Of a DNA stretch of 64,000 bases, positions 35,901-48,553 are shown piece after piece. Within the stretch, counting starts at the first letter, position 1; each line of letters starts with the position of its first letter. Below the pieces are notes generated by a model. That model did no database searches, was not told where the DNA came from, and was given only the letters and a program-made list of their open reading frames with translations. The stretch lies in contig CM022946.1 of assembly GCA_012931725.1 (NCBI GenBank), positions 59,555,750 to 59,619,749 on the forward strand, in the 5' to 3' direction. Origin of the DNA: Litsea cubeba. Taxonomy: Eukaryota; Streptophyta; Magnoliopsida; Laurales; Lauraceae. Both the position numbers and the translations under genes were made by a program.

Positions 35901-36755
35901 GACTAGACGGCCAGCAGACTCCAATAGTATATATGCATTCACTGTCTGCAGACTCCGGTAATGCACATATGCTTATTATAGAGATATACTAATCAGCAGG
36001 GCTTACTATCCCTTGCATTGTACTATTATTCCCTACCGCAACCAATAATTAGTATGGGAGGACCGCGACATAATACCCCGGGGTATCCAGCTCGTGTGAA
36101 TGTGCCATATTGATAGATGATTATTAGCTTGCTTTACTTTCCTATTGATCATTATTGTTGCCTAGTATTGTACATTTGTTACTCATTTGATCTTATTATC
36201 GTCTTTACTCCCTTTTGATGCATACATCCTATGTTACTTGTATATTGTTCCTGCCAGATCCTTTGGATCTGACCCATTCTATTTGGTGCTTAGGTATTGA
36301 TACCGACCCTGTTCCTGACGGTGACGCGCTCCTTGAGGCACCCTCATCCAATGAGTATGGGTGGGGATTGGTAGACCCGGAGGATGGAGTGCCTGCAATT
36401 GGGGCTGTATGACCTTATTTTAGGGTTTCGAGTGTCTTTTATTGTGATCAGTGGGGGTCATATCCAGTTATGTACACACTTATATTCCCACTTTGAGATT
36501 TATCTGAGTTATGCACTGCTACTATATGCTTTATGGAGACTGATACTGTTATTTCTTTCGCTTTATATTGGTGTTGCTTCCGATATTTTCTATTTGCTTC
36601 CACACTTAACTGTTGTTATAAATATTGTTAAAAAAAATTAAATCGGACCTCATGACGGACCTATGATTCTGGAAGTTTCTGGTTTCTTCGGAAAGTAGCG
36701 CACCAAATTCAGGTACCTTGGCGGTAAACTTGGTATTCAAAATTGGGGCATTACA
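32904..36755 (-). repeat. Element B 5' LTR (about 3.85 kb)
   Basis: Limits TGTCACGCCCCC (32904) and GGGGCATTACA (36755), that is TGTAATGCCCC...GGGGGCGTGACA on the minus strand, typical of Tekay/Del-like LTRs, which are also of this size. A palindrome group CGACCGGG/GGTCGACC lies at about 34725-34995. Short open frames here are not genes. Right flank ATAGC. Confidence 0.68.
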
Positions 36756-38888
36756 ATAGCCCGACCATTCAAAGGTTGATACCAGGGTACAAACCAAGAA
36801 ACGTTAGAAACCCCATCATCTTATGGCATCCAATGGTATACATCCATCTATCAAAATACACGATCTGAAGCTGGCCAAAAGTAACAACTATGTTAGACGA
36901 TACAACTGAGTGGTTCATGGCACAAGAATCCTAACATAGTAACAGTGAAGGGCTAGGTTCATCTTGCATAAACAAGATTCATCAAACAAAAGAGAGACTA
37001 CTCCACATCATCAAATCAAATGGACAATCTTCAAATCATCAAATACCTAAAGTAGTCCTCTTCAAAGCTTTTACAATCAAAGCCACCCAACCTCGACACT
37101 TCGGTCAAACATCGGAACAAACGGAACATCAAAGGGGATCCTAAGTCCATCATCTAAGTTCTCATGTGATCCCTACTAAAGCAAAGTGAACGAAGCTAAT
37201 GAAGATGTTTGTGACATGTAGACAAAGGTACCCAATGGTACAGTTCAGAGTCAAAACAGATGAACATTCAAATCCTAAGCAATTAGTCAATCCCGATGCA
37301 TCGTACATCACTACTCAACTAATAAAAGGGATGGGGTTCATGATACCAAAACAAATTAACCTCTCTTAGTCCATAGTATGAGGTTGTATCGTAATCCACA
37401 TCGCTTCCATGACTAACTAATAAGTATCCGAGACCCGTCCGGAATAACCATTGGAAAATGTCGGCTCAGAACATTCCTTACAGAGATTCCCATAATGAGG
37501 CATCAAAGAAATTACCAAGGGTCCCACCTAAGTCCCCAAAAACTAAGGAAAAAAGTCCCTTTTCAAAAGGAAACCAGGCATCCCTTCGGTTACCTTACGG
37601 TTAGTCGTGGGGGCTTCTACGGTTGGCTCACGGCTAACCGTATGCTCCGTAGGTAATCGGTTGAAATAAAAATTAGGGTTTCGTCAGTACGATTCCAAGA
37701 TAGAACCTAATCCAAAATAGTATGGTTAACCGTGAGCTCGCTGTGAGCTCAAGGTAGAATAAAAGTTGAAACTGAGAATTACAAAGTTCAGGCATCCTAG
37801 GCTTCATAGAAGCTAGAAACCCATGTTACGGTTAATCGTAAAATAGTTACGACTAACCGTAACCTTATAGAACTTTCAATTTGAGTTATATTTTGGTTTA
37901 GAACCGGTAGGATTTTCTCCCTTTCTTCCATACCTTTATACAAAGATGAAAATAGGGCCTTGCACTCTCCAATTACAGTATACATCCTCCCAGTCACAAG
38001 GCCGTTCCAACCCATCCAACCATTCCATTCCATTTAATCTAAATTAACAAGATTCAAAGCTATAACATCATTGAGCAAAATAGGTATCTAAATGAACATC
38101 AAATCTCAAAATCAAAGAGGAAACAAACATATCCAACCAATTACAATATATTCACTTGCCTTAGTAATGGATAGCTTCCAAAATTGGGGAAAAACCTTCT
38201 TTTGAGCTAAATGGTGAAGACAACTCTGAAACCCAAAATCACTCCAACAATTGAATGCAAAGGAAAGAAGTGAGCTAATCTAATCCATTTATAAGCAAAG
38301 GGGAAAAGGAAACCTAAACCTAAAATCTTTGGGAGCTTATCTAGAGGTGGGTGGTGACAGACGTGCTTGAAGAAAAACATCTTTGGAGTAAGTGGAGTGT
38401 AGAAAAAAAGATGGGAGGTCCGGCCCGCGAAGGGGTAGCTCCAGTGGCCGTGGACAGAGAGGAGGCAATGAGGGAGATGAGAGAGCTAGAGAGAGTGAAA
38501 AGTGAGAAAGAAAGAAGGAGAATGGGTTGTGGGTTTTATTAGGGTTGGGTTAAGGGTAAATTACAAATAGGTCCTTGACTTCCTAATTGTGATTAGTTGG
38601 GCCTCTTCGACGTGTCTGATCGAAACGTGACAAAAGACTAAAGTTCATAAAATGCCGAGACCTACCCAATGCACTCGAACTCATAAAAGCTCATAATCTT
38701 GGGGAACCCCTAAAAACTTTCCAAAATTGTAAACCACGCCTACTATACCCAAACGAGCTCGGAATCATGCAAAACTTTGTACGCGTAACTCACGCGTCAA
38801 ACCCGACTCGCTAAGACTCTAAACACGCTTAATTAGATAAATTATAATTAATTATAAATAATCCTGTCATAGGGGTTGTGATCTTACA
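36756..38888 (-). repeat. LTR fragment C, older gypsy-type LTR
   Basis: Right end GGGTTGTGATCTTACA (38888) would be the LTR start TGTAAGATCACAACCC on the minus strand. The left end is the insertion point of element B. Contains a palindrome group around ACGGTTAACCGT-like words at 37590-37865 and a GA-rich tract near 38460-38525. Tentative because no second LTR is present. Confidence 0.5.
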
Positions 38889-39201
38889 AAATCACTACCC
38901 ATGTATTAGGGCTTAGCCAAATTCACTCCTATATATATCCATCAGTTTGGTGAATCCAGGCCTCTCAAAATCACAACCCACATATTGAGGCATTTCGATT
39001 AATGATATGTTAAAATGAGTTTAGGATGAGTATAGAAACATTACTAAAAGGGGTAATGTTCAACTATGAGTAGTAGTAGCATAGGCAGTTTATTAGTTTA
39101 TTGTCATCCACCCTAGTCAAAGTGCCAAGGAATCGAAACATAATCTGAAGGAAATAAAACACACCAAAAGAATGATATAAGCCTAAAGAAAGATAAGGAA
39201 A
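38889..39201. other. Unassigned sequence
   Basis: AT-rich; no coding, repeat or terminal motif recognised. The last five bases, GGAAA, are the left target duplication of the next element. Confidence 0.5.
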
Positions 39202-41791
39202 TGTTGACACCAAAAATGTCACTTTGCTTCTTCATGATCCAAAAAGCTACATGAAGTCGCAGCTTGCAATAAATAGGCAATGCTACTTCCAAAAAATCAA
39301 ATCTTGTTAGAATCAAACAAAAACTGCAAGATCCTTCAAGATAGCCAAAAGAGGAGTACACAAGAAGTTTCGGGCCATTTCAAAATCATTTGGCCTAACT
39401 TCGCTTCTCCAGCAGCTAAAAAGGAGCTCCCGGCGGCGAAAGCATCGGAGACACCAAATCTTCGATCAGAGCCTGTGGATGGTCTCAAAATACATCCAAA
39501 AGGCTCCACGTCAAGTTCCGAGTCAAACCTACAACGTTTGACCCTACATCAACCCTCGAATAGCTAAATCAAGCCTCTCGGCGGAAAGAACCACCGAGGC
39601 CATCACTCATCAAAAAGAGCACATGGACGACTTCAAAATGCTTACAAGGGGCTACACGTCAAGTTTCAAGTCATTTCGACAACATTTGACCAGACTTTGA
39701 CGCTCGAAAGCCAAATCAGGCCTCTCGGCGGCGAAGCTCCTCGGGACCATGGTTTCCAAGACAGAGCCTATGGATCATCTTAAAATGACTCCAATAGATT
39801 CCCTGTCAAATTTTAGGTCAATCGGACATCGGTTGACCACACATCAAAGCGCGACATCTTCATCGCGACAAAAATAAGTCTACTAGCGACAGGACCCCAA
39901 ACGGATTTAAAACTCAAACAAAAGCCTATGGTTAGTCTTATTTATTGCTCAGGAGGCTTCACCCCAAATTTCAAGTCATTCCGACATCGTTTGTCCCAGT
40001 TTCAGCTTCTGACGGAAAATCGGCAGCGCTGGCGACAAAGTCTTCGACTTTTCCGGGAAATTGGAAACTTTGCACTCCAAAATGCAAGGGAAATCAGGCC
40101 AATAAATGATAAAAAAAATTTCAAGAAAAAATACAGAAGAAAAAAGAATAAAAAAACCTAAAAAACGGCCGCAAAACGGGACAAAATGGGGGAAATTCCC
40201 CTAAGGTCGCAGAACCCTGCGACCCTGGCCCATGGTCGCAGGCCCAGAATCGCCGGGTTCACCCCGGAAAGCCCGTTTTTCATCGTTTTTTGCGATTTGA
40301 AGCTTCCAACTCCTGGGATTTTCTAAAATTCATACTTTTGAGGTGCCAAATCCTTTGACATCCGTCAAAATCACGGGTCAATCATCAAGAGTATCAAAAT
40401 CAACATTGATCGCCAACCAGTCAACCAAAATAGTGTGCTTTCTACCTGACCGATCGAGAAATCGACAGGACAGATGGCACCGACCCGCTGTTGGGAACCA
40501 ATGCCTGAAGTTACATGGTCATCCGATGTCAATCTACAGGAAGATCCATCGATGATCATCACCAGAAGAATCCCAAAAGACGCGGCACGGCCACGACTCT
40601 TCAACTGCTCGGCGACCACTTAATGCAATTAATTGGCTAGCTTTATTGCAGTCATTATTTCATTTCTTTGGATGGCCCAATCAGGAGCAAGCAAATGGGA
40701 GTTACAAGTCAAGAGATTAATGACATTTAACCCATGAAACTCCTCCCATCATGGCGATTAAATGCCCTCAATCTCCTCAGGCCAATCAGAACCCAAGAAA
40801 AATGAGTTATAAAATAAAGGAATTAAACCCTGTAACTCCTCCGATTATGCATCTTAATGACAATGAAAGCCCATATAAACCCTCCTAAATGGCTACCAAG
40901 AGCCTATAACTAGGAAAGCATTCCAAAGAATTCCAGATCAGAAAAAATCAAACAACTCATAGAGATAAAAATCAGATCAGCTTCCAAGCACAGAAAATCC
41001 AGAGAAAAAAAGCGAGAGAACTCTGCGAAAGTTCTGCACCAGCCACTACTACAAGGTGACAAAAGTCCCTTAGGGGGTACCCCGCCTCCAAAGTCCCGCC
41101 TTCTCCTTCTGCCTCCAATGGCTTAGACGTGGCTTTTAAGCCCGTCTACTTAGCTTTTTATTGGACATAGGACCTCCTTTTGGTCTTTATCTTCTAAAAA
41201 CCTGAAGTTATAGCCAAGCAAAGCGAATCAAGAGCATCATCTGTTCTCATCTGCATGGATGATGGAGAAGTCCGCAAATGGCTTGCGACCATCAATTTGA
41301 ACGGGTCCCCCATAATCTCCTGAGAAGTTAGATCCTCATTTTCTTGCTTTTCATTGTGGTTTGTATTTTTCTAAAGAGACAAAAATCACAACTCTTGTCT
41401 TTCATTATTGATAAGAATTGTAAATCGGCTATAAACGCCAAAATCAGCTATAAACGCCAAAATCATCTATAAACGCCAAAAACCGGCTATAAACGCCAAA
41501 AATCGGCTATAAATGCCAAAAAATCGCCTTTCACAGCAAATCAAGAAAAATATCTCTTTTCTTAAATATATGTGCAATGGAAACTTGAAAGAAGTTGATT
41601 TCCTTTTTACTTGCAAAGGTTGATCTCCGGATCACCACTTGCAATTCTAAGTAAAATAGAAAATCTGGCACACCCACATAAAAAAATGTTGATACCTGCT
41701 TCTGCCCCCCCGGGCGCGAAAGGGTCATATCCAACGGACTCCCACGTCCGCCGACCTCGGTAGCACCGAGCCAGGAATGCGCGGTCCATCA
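39202..41791 (+). mobile_element. Solo LTR of a Tat-like gypsy element
   Basis: 2590 bp from TGTTGACACC to GGTCCATCA, flanked on both sides by GGAAA (39197-39201 and 41792-41796), so it is a complete LTR left by recombination between two LTRs. The sequence recurs inverted in 46087-58392 (E4 LTR) at roughly 90 percent identity in the part compared. A TATA-like CATATAAACCC lies near 40872. Open frames inside, such as 39280-39567, are shared with the E4 LTR but have no known domain, and I do not call them genes. Confidence 0.9.
41409..41525 (+). repeat. 21-bp minisatellite in the solo LTR
   Basis: About five copies of ATCGGCTATAAACGCCAAAA. The E4 LTR has only about two copies at the same place (46350-46400), so this is a length-variable part of the LTR. 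Confidence 0.8.
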
Positions 41792-41796
41792 GGAAA

Positions 41797-42710
41797 CTCG
41801 CCTAAAAGACTTGCACCAAAGAATTAATAGAATTGCCTGGAAGAGGAACATTAGTAAGATTTGAGTGGTCTGGGCTAATGATTTCCGGAGAGGAGATGGG
41901 TCATAGAGGAATCGTCGGTGTTAACTGTCGTCGTAGAAAGGAGATGGGTAAGGCTGGGTCTTTCTTGCTCAAAGATGGGGGATGGGTCGCAACCGGCACA
42001 AAACCGTCATCACACAGAAAAGATGGGTTTTCTTCTTTCTTCAAGATCGAGAAATGGATCTCTAGCGTCGATCGTCGACACAAAAGAGAGATGATTTTTT
42101 TCTTCTTGGTTGGAAATCAAGAGATGGCAAAGAACCGTCGTCTCACAGAAAAGAGGGCCTTTTCTTCTAGCTCTGGGATCTGGATATGGATCCCTAGCAT
42201 CGACCGTCAACAGAGAAGGCAGTTGATTTTTTTCTTCTTGATCGAAGATCTGGAGATGGATCTTCGACCTCGTAGAGAGGAGAATGGAGATGGGTTTTCA
42301 CCGGCCTATGGGTGGGAAGACAAAAAAAAAAAAAAAAAACGAAGAGGGCTTAAGATTTCATTCCATCTTTTGCTTTGCTTTTTTACTTGCTTTTTGACTC
42401 ATTTAATGAGCCATTAGATTTAAAGATAAAATGGACGGCTGGGATGCGATGCTCTCATATATATAGCTGGTGAGAGTAACTCTCATAGGAGAGAGATTCT
42501 AAAAAAGTCCCCTATCTCAAAAGGGGAGTTTCTGCCTCTATCTAATAACCAAGTATTTATTAGTAATTAAGAGAATCTATAAGAGACCCACCTTAATAGG
42601 AGAATAAATAGGAGAGATAATAGGATATATGTATCATTGATGACACGTGTTACAATTTCATTGACTAGATGGGTGTTTTTTGTGAAAGACACCCGAGGAG
42701 CTTTGGTCTC
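41797..42710. other. Unassigned sequence with imperfect internal repeats
   Basis: Two or three imperfect copies of a roughly 100-bp unit with GATCGTCGAC or CGACCGTC and TTTTTTCTTCTTG occur at 42040-42250, followed by an A-run near 42322-42339. The open frame across 41833-42417 is Arg/Lys-rich, follows the repeats, and has no domain I know. Confidence 0.45.
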
Positions 42711-42718
42711 TCTGTAAC

Positions 42719-43284
42719 TAGGGGTGTAAAAGAAAATTGAACAACCATCTAACTGAACCGAACTGAACCGTGGTTAATGGTCGTGTTTCACGGTTCGGTT
42801 ACGGTTACGGTCAATGAAATTAAAAAACCGCACGGTTCAGTTCGGTTACGGTTTCCCGTAATAACTCACGGTTATTAACCGAACCTAACCGTAAAATATA
42901 GTTCGGTCAACCACACACGGTTAATCGTACCATTATACAAATAAGAGAAAAAATAAAGGGGCTAAATGAAATACTTCATAACTAATGTATAAGTAATAAA
43001 ATCGCAGTCCATTTGTTGGTGAAGATTCAATATATGCCCAATCAAATGAAGACAACGACTGGGCCTGACTAATTTTGGGTGGGAGCACAACATAAATATT
43101 TGTAAAAAGATGCACTAACATTATATCCTGTTTTAATATTAGGCCCGGAGCATATAGACCAAGAAATGTAGAGTCAGCTATAACCAACAAGGAGGCTTGG
43201 CCTGGCTGCTCGGCATTCCATCCCAATAGGAACCCTATTCTATTCTTGATACAGAGATGGTTGCTTGTAGATTTATGCTTATTT

Positions 43285-43346
<62 letters not shown>

Positions 43347-43569
43347 CCTTTTCCATTTTCATCTATTGTAAATGAAAATGCTTTTCAAAGTAATTTTTCC
43401 ACGGTTATTAATTATAACCAAATGGTATAATACGGTTAATCTCAGTTCGGTTTTTCACGATTTTTGTGGATACGGTCACGGTTACGGTTTTAAAAGATAA
43501 AAAATGGCAGTTACGGTTCGGTTAACGGTTTTTCCAAAATGGCCGGTTAACCGAACTGTTACACCCCTA
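42719..43569. mobile_element. Non-autonomous hAT-type element, 851 bp
   Basis: Terminal inverted repeats TAGGGGTGTAA and TTACACCCCTA, with the 8-bp target duplication TCTGTAAC on both sides (42711-42718 and 43570-43577). An 8-bp duplication and this terminal sequence fit the hAT superfamily. The subterminal parts are rich in CGGTTCGGTTACGG and ACCGAACTGAACCG, direct and inverted. No transposase inside. Confidence 0.92.
43290..43343. repeat. (TC)n microsatellite
   Basis: An uninterrupted CT dinucleotide run of about 54 bp inside the hAT-type element. Confidence 0.95.
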
Positions 43570-43577
43570 TCTGTAAC

Positions 43578-44239
43578 TAACTGGACGGGGTGAAAGTCGG
43601 ACTACATCTATTCACTATACTAGCTGCGACTTAGTTCTTATATCAGATGGAGTATTTTATACTCTTGGTACCTATGTATAACGTTTTGATCAATGGCGAT
43701 TTCGGCAATTTTTTAATGTCTTTTTACTAAAAAATAAGAATTTAATGATTCTGGCCTTTTCTTTTACTATTATCTAGAAGCCTTTAAAAAAACACTTGAT
43801 CGAGATATTTTATATTTTTAATATGCTAGTTGTTTTTTCCTTAAAAGCGATATATATAGGGTCATATCCTATGCTTTGGGCCCACATATTGGCCTTCATC
43901 GAGATGGGCCCTTGGGAGGGGGGTGATGGGACCCTTCTATTTACGAAAAACCAATCTCATCCAATCATCCGAGACCCACATATACGGTCCATTCATATCT
44001 ATTCAAACCCGCCGCTGCGACCCCAATCCATTTCACCGCTCAAACCATAGGACCTGATCCAATGATTGCATCGATGGAAGGCCAGGAAAGTGAGTTTGCT
44101 GATGCAAACCAGGTAAGACCCCTAATTTCCCCTGTTATTTCGAGTTTTGGTATTAACAAGCACAGATTTAACACTATATCTGCCCAAAGCATACAAAGGG
44201 CTTCCACCCATAAAACTAATACCATTGGTTATACTGATA
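43578..44239 (+). other. Sequence before the LINE homology
   Basis: May be the 5' untranslated or ORF1-side part of the LINE, but nothing in it is recognisable. The start of the LINE cannot be fixed. Confidence 0.35.
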
Positions 44240-46086
44240 ATATTAGCGGTATTATGTGGAATTGTAGAGGTGCTAAGACTGCTGCCACTGTTAGAGAAAT
44301 TAAGCACCTTTGCAAGGTACATAATCCAAATTTTTTTATTCTTATCAGAAACAAAGGCCAACGAAAATCAAATGAAAATATTAGCGAGGAAGCTAAAATT
44401 CAATAACATGGATATAATCCCGGCCATCGGAAATGCGGGTGGGCTGGCGATATTTTGGATTGATGACCTTGACCTCTACATAGACACTAAAGAGAAATAC
44501 TTTTTTCCACTGCATTATCAATGTAACCAATGACCAACCTTGGCGGCTCAATATTATTTAAGGACCACCTTACGCAGCAGAAAAAAATAATTTTTGGAAC
44601 CGTATTGCTGACTATGTGGTGATTGCCCAGGTCCTTGGATTATAGCAGGCAATTTTAATGAGACTTTTAATAAGCAAGAGAAGTGGGGAGGCAGGGGTTT
44701 GAACCCGAGGAAATCTAGAACTTGCTTAGATATCTTAAATAATCTTAAAATGTTTGACCTAAGTTCTTGTGGTCCATCCTTCACTTGGTCAAACAAAAGA
44801 CAAGGGTTTGCTCATATTAAAGAAAGGTTTGATAAAGCTGTAGTGAATATTGAATGGCAGAACATGTTTCCTGAAGCCACCCTAATAGTTCTATCAGCCA
44901 GTGGCTCTGACCATTCCCCAATTTGTCTATCCACACACCCTAAGAACCCCAGACTTCCGCGACCTTTCAGATTCCACAATATGTGGTTAAGAGAGGTGGA
45001 CTGCGAGAACCTGATCATAGGTACTTGGAAAAAAGCTAAGAGCCCTGCTACATGGACTAACCCATGGACCGATCCATGGACTAACCCCATAGTTTTGGGA
45101 GAAAAATCACCTGACATCGGGTGATTTTCCCCCAAAAACTATGGGGTCTGTCTATGGACTAACTCCATGAGTTAGTCCATGTAGACTTTTTGAAAAGCTA
45201 ATGGGGTGACTGAAAAAAATATTACTAAAACCCTGTCTTCTCTCAGTAGAGATCTTATAAAGTGGAACAAAAAGAAAATAGGGAAAGTGGAAGACGTCAT
45301 CAGATCCACTAGAGCTGATCTTGAATCTATTAGACACAAAACTCCTTTTAAAACTAAGAAGAAGAGCAAATCTATGGGCTTGACATGGCTAAAACTTACG
45401 ACCGAATGGAGTGGGATTTTTTACTAGAGGTTCTCAATGCTTTTGGTTTGAGTGTTAGTTTTATCCAACTTATTAACGAATGTATTTCTTCTGTTTCCTA
45501 CTCTATATTGCTTAATGGACCCCCCTTTGGAAATTTCAAAACTTCTAGAGGGTTAAGACAAGGAGACCCTCTCTCCCCTTACCTTTTCATTCTAGGGATC
45601 GAAGTTTTATCTCGTATGCTCACTAAAGCTGAAGAGATGGGAGTCATTCAAGGAATTAGAGTAGCCAGAAACGCCCCTAGTATCTCTCACCTCTTTTTTG
45701 CTGATGACAGCTTCATCTTTTGTAATGCTAAGCTAAAAGAAGCTAGGGAAGTTAAAAACTTATGGGAGGACTATTGCAATGTATCAGGTCAACTCATAAA
45801 CTTTCACAAATCTGCAGTTTATTTTAGCAAAGGGGTATGCCAGAAAAGATGTAATTATATTGCTTCGATCTTAGGTATGAGAATTATGGTCAAGGATGAA
45901 AAATATCTTGGAAATCCGCTGACTATTAGGAAAAATAAAAATTCGAGTTTCGAAGCCCTCACTAACAAAATCAAAAGCAGAATTAGCTCTTGGCAAATCC
46001 CTTTGCTATCCCAAGCTGGCAGAAACACCTTAATCAAGTCTGTGGCCTCGGCTATTCCCGTTAATAATGTCTGCTCTCCGTCTCCC
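44240..46086 (+). pseudogene. L1-type LINE, ORF2 fragment (endonuclease and part of reverse transcriptase)
   Basis: The endonuclease begins near 44243 (IMWNCRGAKT), shifts frame near 44335 (FLSETKANENQ continues in another frame), and resumes at 44634 with WIIAGNFNETF and later SASGSDHSPI. The catalytic Asp of the usual GDFN motif is Asn here, while the His of SDHSPI is kept. A MITE sits at 45051-45181. After a linker (SLSRDLIKWNKKK, 45240) the sequence jumps at about 45370 straight to LDMAKTYDRMEWDF, so the N-terminal part of the reverse transcriptase is deleted. The rest runs to 46074 with GLRQGDPLSPYLF and the catalytic FADD. Element E4 cuts it at 46086. The missing 3' end should lie beyond E4. 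Confidence 0.9.
45051..45181. mobile_element. Hairpin MITE, 131 bp, inside the LINE
   Basis: The two halves are nearly perfect inverted copies over their whole length (ends CATGGACTAAC and GTTAGTCCATG, middle around TCACCTGACATCGGGTGA). TA is present at both flanks (45049-45050 and 45182-45183), suggesting a TA target duplication as in Tc1/mariner-type elements. The superfamily remains uncertain. Confidence 0.75.
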
Positions 46087-48553
46087 TGATGGACCGCGCG
46101 TTCATGCTCGGTGCTACCGAAGTCGGCGGACGTGGGAGTCCGTTGGGTACAACCCTTTCGCACCCAGGGGGCAGAAGCGGGTATCAATATTTTTTTGTAT
46201 GGGTGTGACAGATTTTCTATTTTACTTGGAATTGCAAGTGGTGACCCGGAGACCGACCTTCGCAAGTAAAAAGGAAATCAACTTCTTTCAAGTTTTCCAT
46301 TGCACATATATTTAAGAAAATAGACATTTTTCTTGATTTGCTGTGAAAGGCGATTTTTTGGCATTTATAGCCGATTTTGGCATTTATAGCCGATTTACAA
46401 TTCTTATCAATAATGAAAGACAAGAGTTGTGATTTTTGTCTCTTTTAGAAAAATATAAACTACAATGAAAAGCAAGAAAAAGGAGGATCTAACTTCTCAG
46501 GAGATTGTGGATGACTCGTTCAGATTGACGGTCGCAAGCCATGTGTGGACTTCACCATCATCCATGCAGATGAGAACAGAGGATGCTCTTGATTCACTTG
46601 GCTTGGCTATAATCTCGAATTTTTAGAGGATAAAGACCAAGAGAAGGTCCTATGTCCAATAAAAAGCTAAGTAGACGGGCTGAAAAGCCACGTCTAAGCC
46701 ATTGGAGGCAGAAGAAGAAGGCAAAGACCTTGGGGGGTACCCCCCAAGGGACTTTTGTCACCTTGTAGTGATGGTCGGTGCAGAACTTCGCAGATATTTC
46801 TCTCTTTCTTTCTCTTAGATTTCTGATGCCTTTTTTCTATCTGAATTTCCGGATTTTCTCTGATGTCTCTGAAATGCTTGGGATGCTCTCCTATTTATAG
46901 GCTCTTGGTAGCCATTTAGGAGGATTTATGGGCTTTTATTATCATTAAGCCGCATAATGGGAGGAGTCACAAGTTTTAATTCTTTTACTTTGTAACCCCT
47001 TTTTCTTGGCTTCTGATTGGCGATGGAGACTGAGGGCATTTAATCGCCTTTAATCGCCATGATGGGAGGAGCTTCATGGTTTAAATGTCATGAATTTCTT
47101 GACTTGTAACTCCCATTTATTTGCTTCTGATTGTGCCGTTCAAAGAAATGAATTAATGACTGCAATAAAGCTAGTCAATTAATCGCATTAAGTGGTCGCC
47201 GAGCAGTTGAGGAGTCGCGGGCCGTGCTGCGTCTTTTGGGACTTTTCTGGCGATGATCATTGATGGGTGTTCATGTAGATCGACATCGGATGACCATGTA
47301 ACTTCAGGTATTGGTTGCCAACAACGGGTTGGTGCCATCTGTCCTGTCGATTTCTCGATAGGTCGGGTAGAAAGCACACTTTTTTTGTTGACCAGTTGGC
47401 GATCAATGTTGATTTTGATACTCTTGATGATTGACCCGTGATTTTGATGGATGTCAAAGGATTTGGTGTCTCAAAACTATGAATTTTTGAAAATCCCAGG
47501 AGTCGGACGCTTCAAATCGCGAAAAATGACAAAAAAAGGGGCTTTCCAGGGCGAACTTGGCGAATCCGGGCTCCATGGTCGCAGGCGACCCTGGGGGGAA
47601 TTTCCCCCCCTTTTGTCCCATTTTGCGGCCGTTTTTTATGTTTTTTTATTCTTTTTTCTTCTGTATTTTTTATTGACATTTTTGATCATTTATTGGCCTG
47701 ATTTCCCTGTAGAAAACTTGATGAGAATCCTTGCATTTTGGATTGAGAAGTTTCCAATTTTCCGAGAAAGCCGAAGACTTTGTCGCGCAGAGCTGCCGAT
47801 TTTCCGTCAGAAGCTGAAACTAGGTCAAACGATGTCGGAATGACTTGAAATTTGGGGTGATGCCTCCTGAGCAATAAATAAGACCAACCATAGGCTTTTG
47901 TTTGAGTTTTGAAGCCGTTTAGGGTTCTATTGCCAGTAAACTTATTTTTGTCGCGGTGAAGATGTCGCGGCTTGATTTGCGGTCAATCGATGTCCGATTG
48001 ACTTGAAGTTTGACAGGGAACCTATTGGAGTCATTTTAAGATGATCCATAGGCTCTGTCTTGGAAACCATTGTCCCGGGGAGCTTCTCCACCGAGAGGCC
48101 TGATTTGGCTTTCGAGCGTCAAAGTCTGGTCAAATGTTGTCGAAATGACCTGAAATTTGACGTGTAGCCCTTTGTAAGCATTTTGAAGCCGTCCATGTGC
48201 TCTTTCTGATGAGTGATCGGCTCGGTGGTTCTCACCGCCGAGAGGCTTGATTTAACTATTCGAGAGTTGATGTAGGGTCAAACGTTGTCGGTTTGACTTG
48301 GAACTAGACGTGGAGCCTTTTGGATGTATTTTGAGAGCATCCACAGGCTCTGATCGAAGATTTGGTGTCTCCGATGCTGTCGCCGCCGGGAGCTCCTTTT
48401 CAGCTGCCGGAGAAGTGAAGTTAGGCCAAATAATTTTGAAATGGCCCGAAACTTCTTGTGTACTCCTCTTTTGGCTGTCTTGAAGGATATTGCAGTTTTT
48501 ATTTGATTCTGACAAGATTTGATTTTTTGGAAGTAGCATTGCCTATTTATGGC
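46087..48553 (-). repeat. E4 3' LTR, main part
   Basis: Inverted counterpart of the solo LTR 39202-41791. Its last 64 bases (58329-58392) were separated by the copia insertion. Open frames at 48252-48539 (minus) mirror 39280-39567 (plus); they are conserved because the LTR is, not as evidence of a gene. Confidence 0.88.

Noticed and set aside
39280..39567. Frame conserved between 39280-39567 and 48252-48539
   Set aside because: Both lie in copies of one LTR; similarity follows from LTR identity, differences are not biased to third positions as far as I can see, and there is no known domain.
41833..42417. 194-codon plus-strand frame
   Set aside because: Follows imperfect DNA repeats and a poly-A run; biased composition; no similarity I know.
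43290..43343. Possible regulatory GAGA element
   Set aside because: A simple dinucleotide run inside a hAT-type element with no gene nearby.
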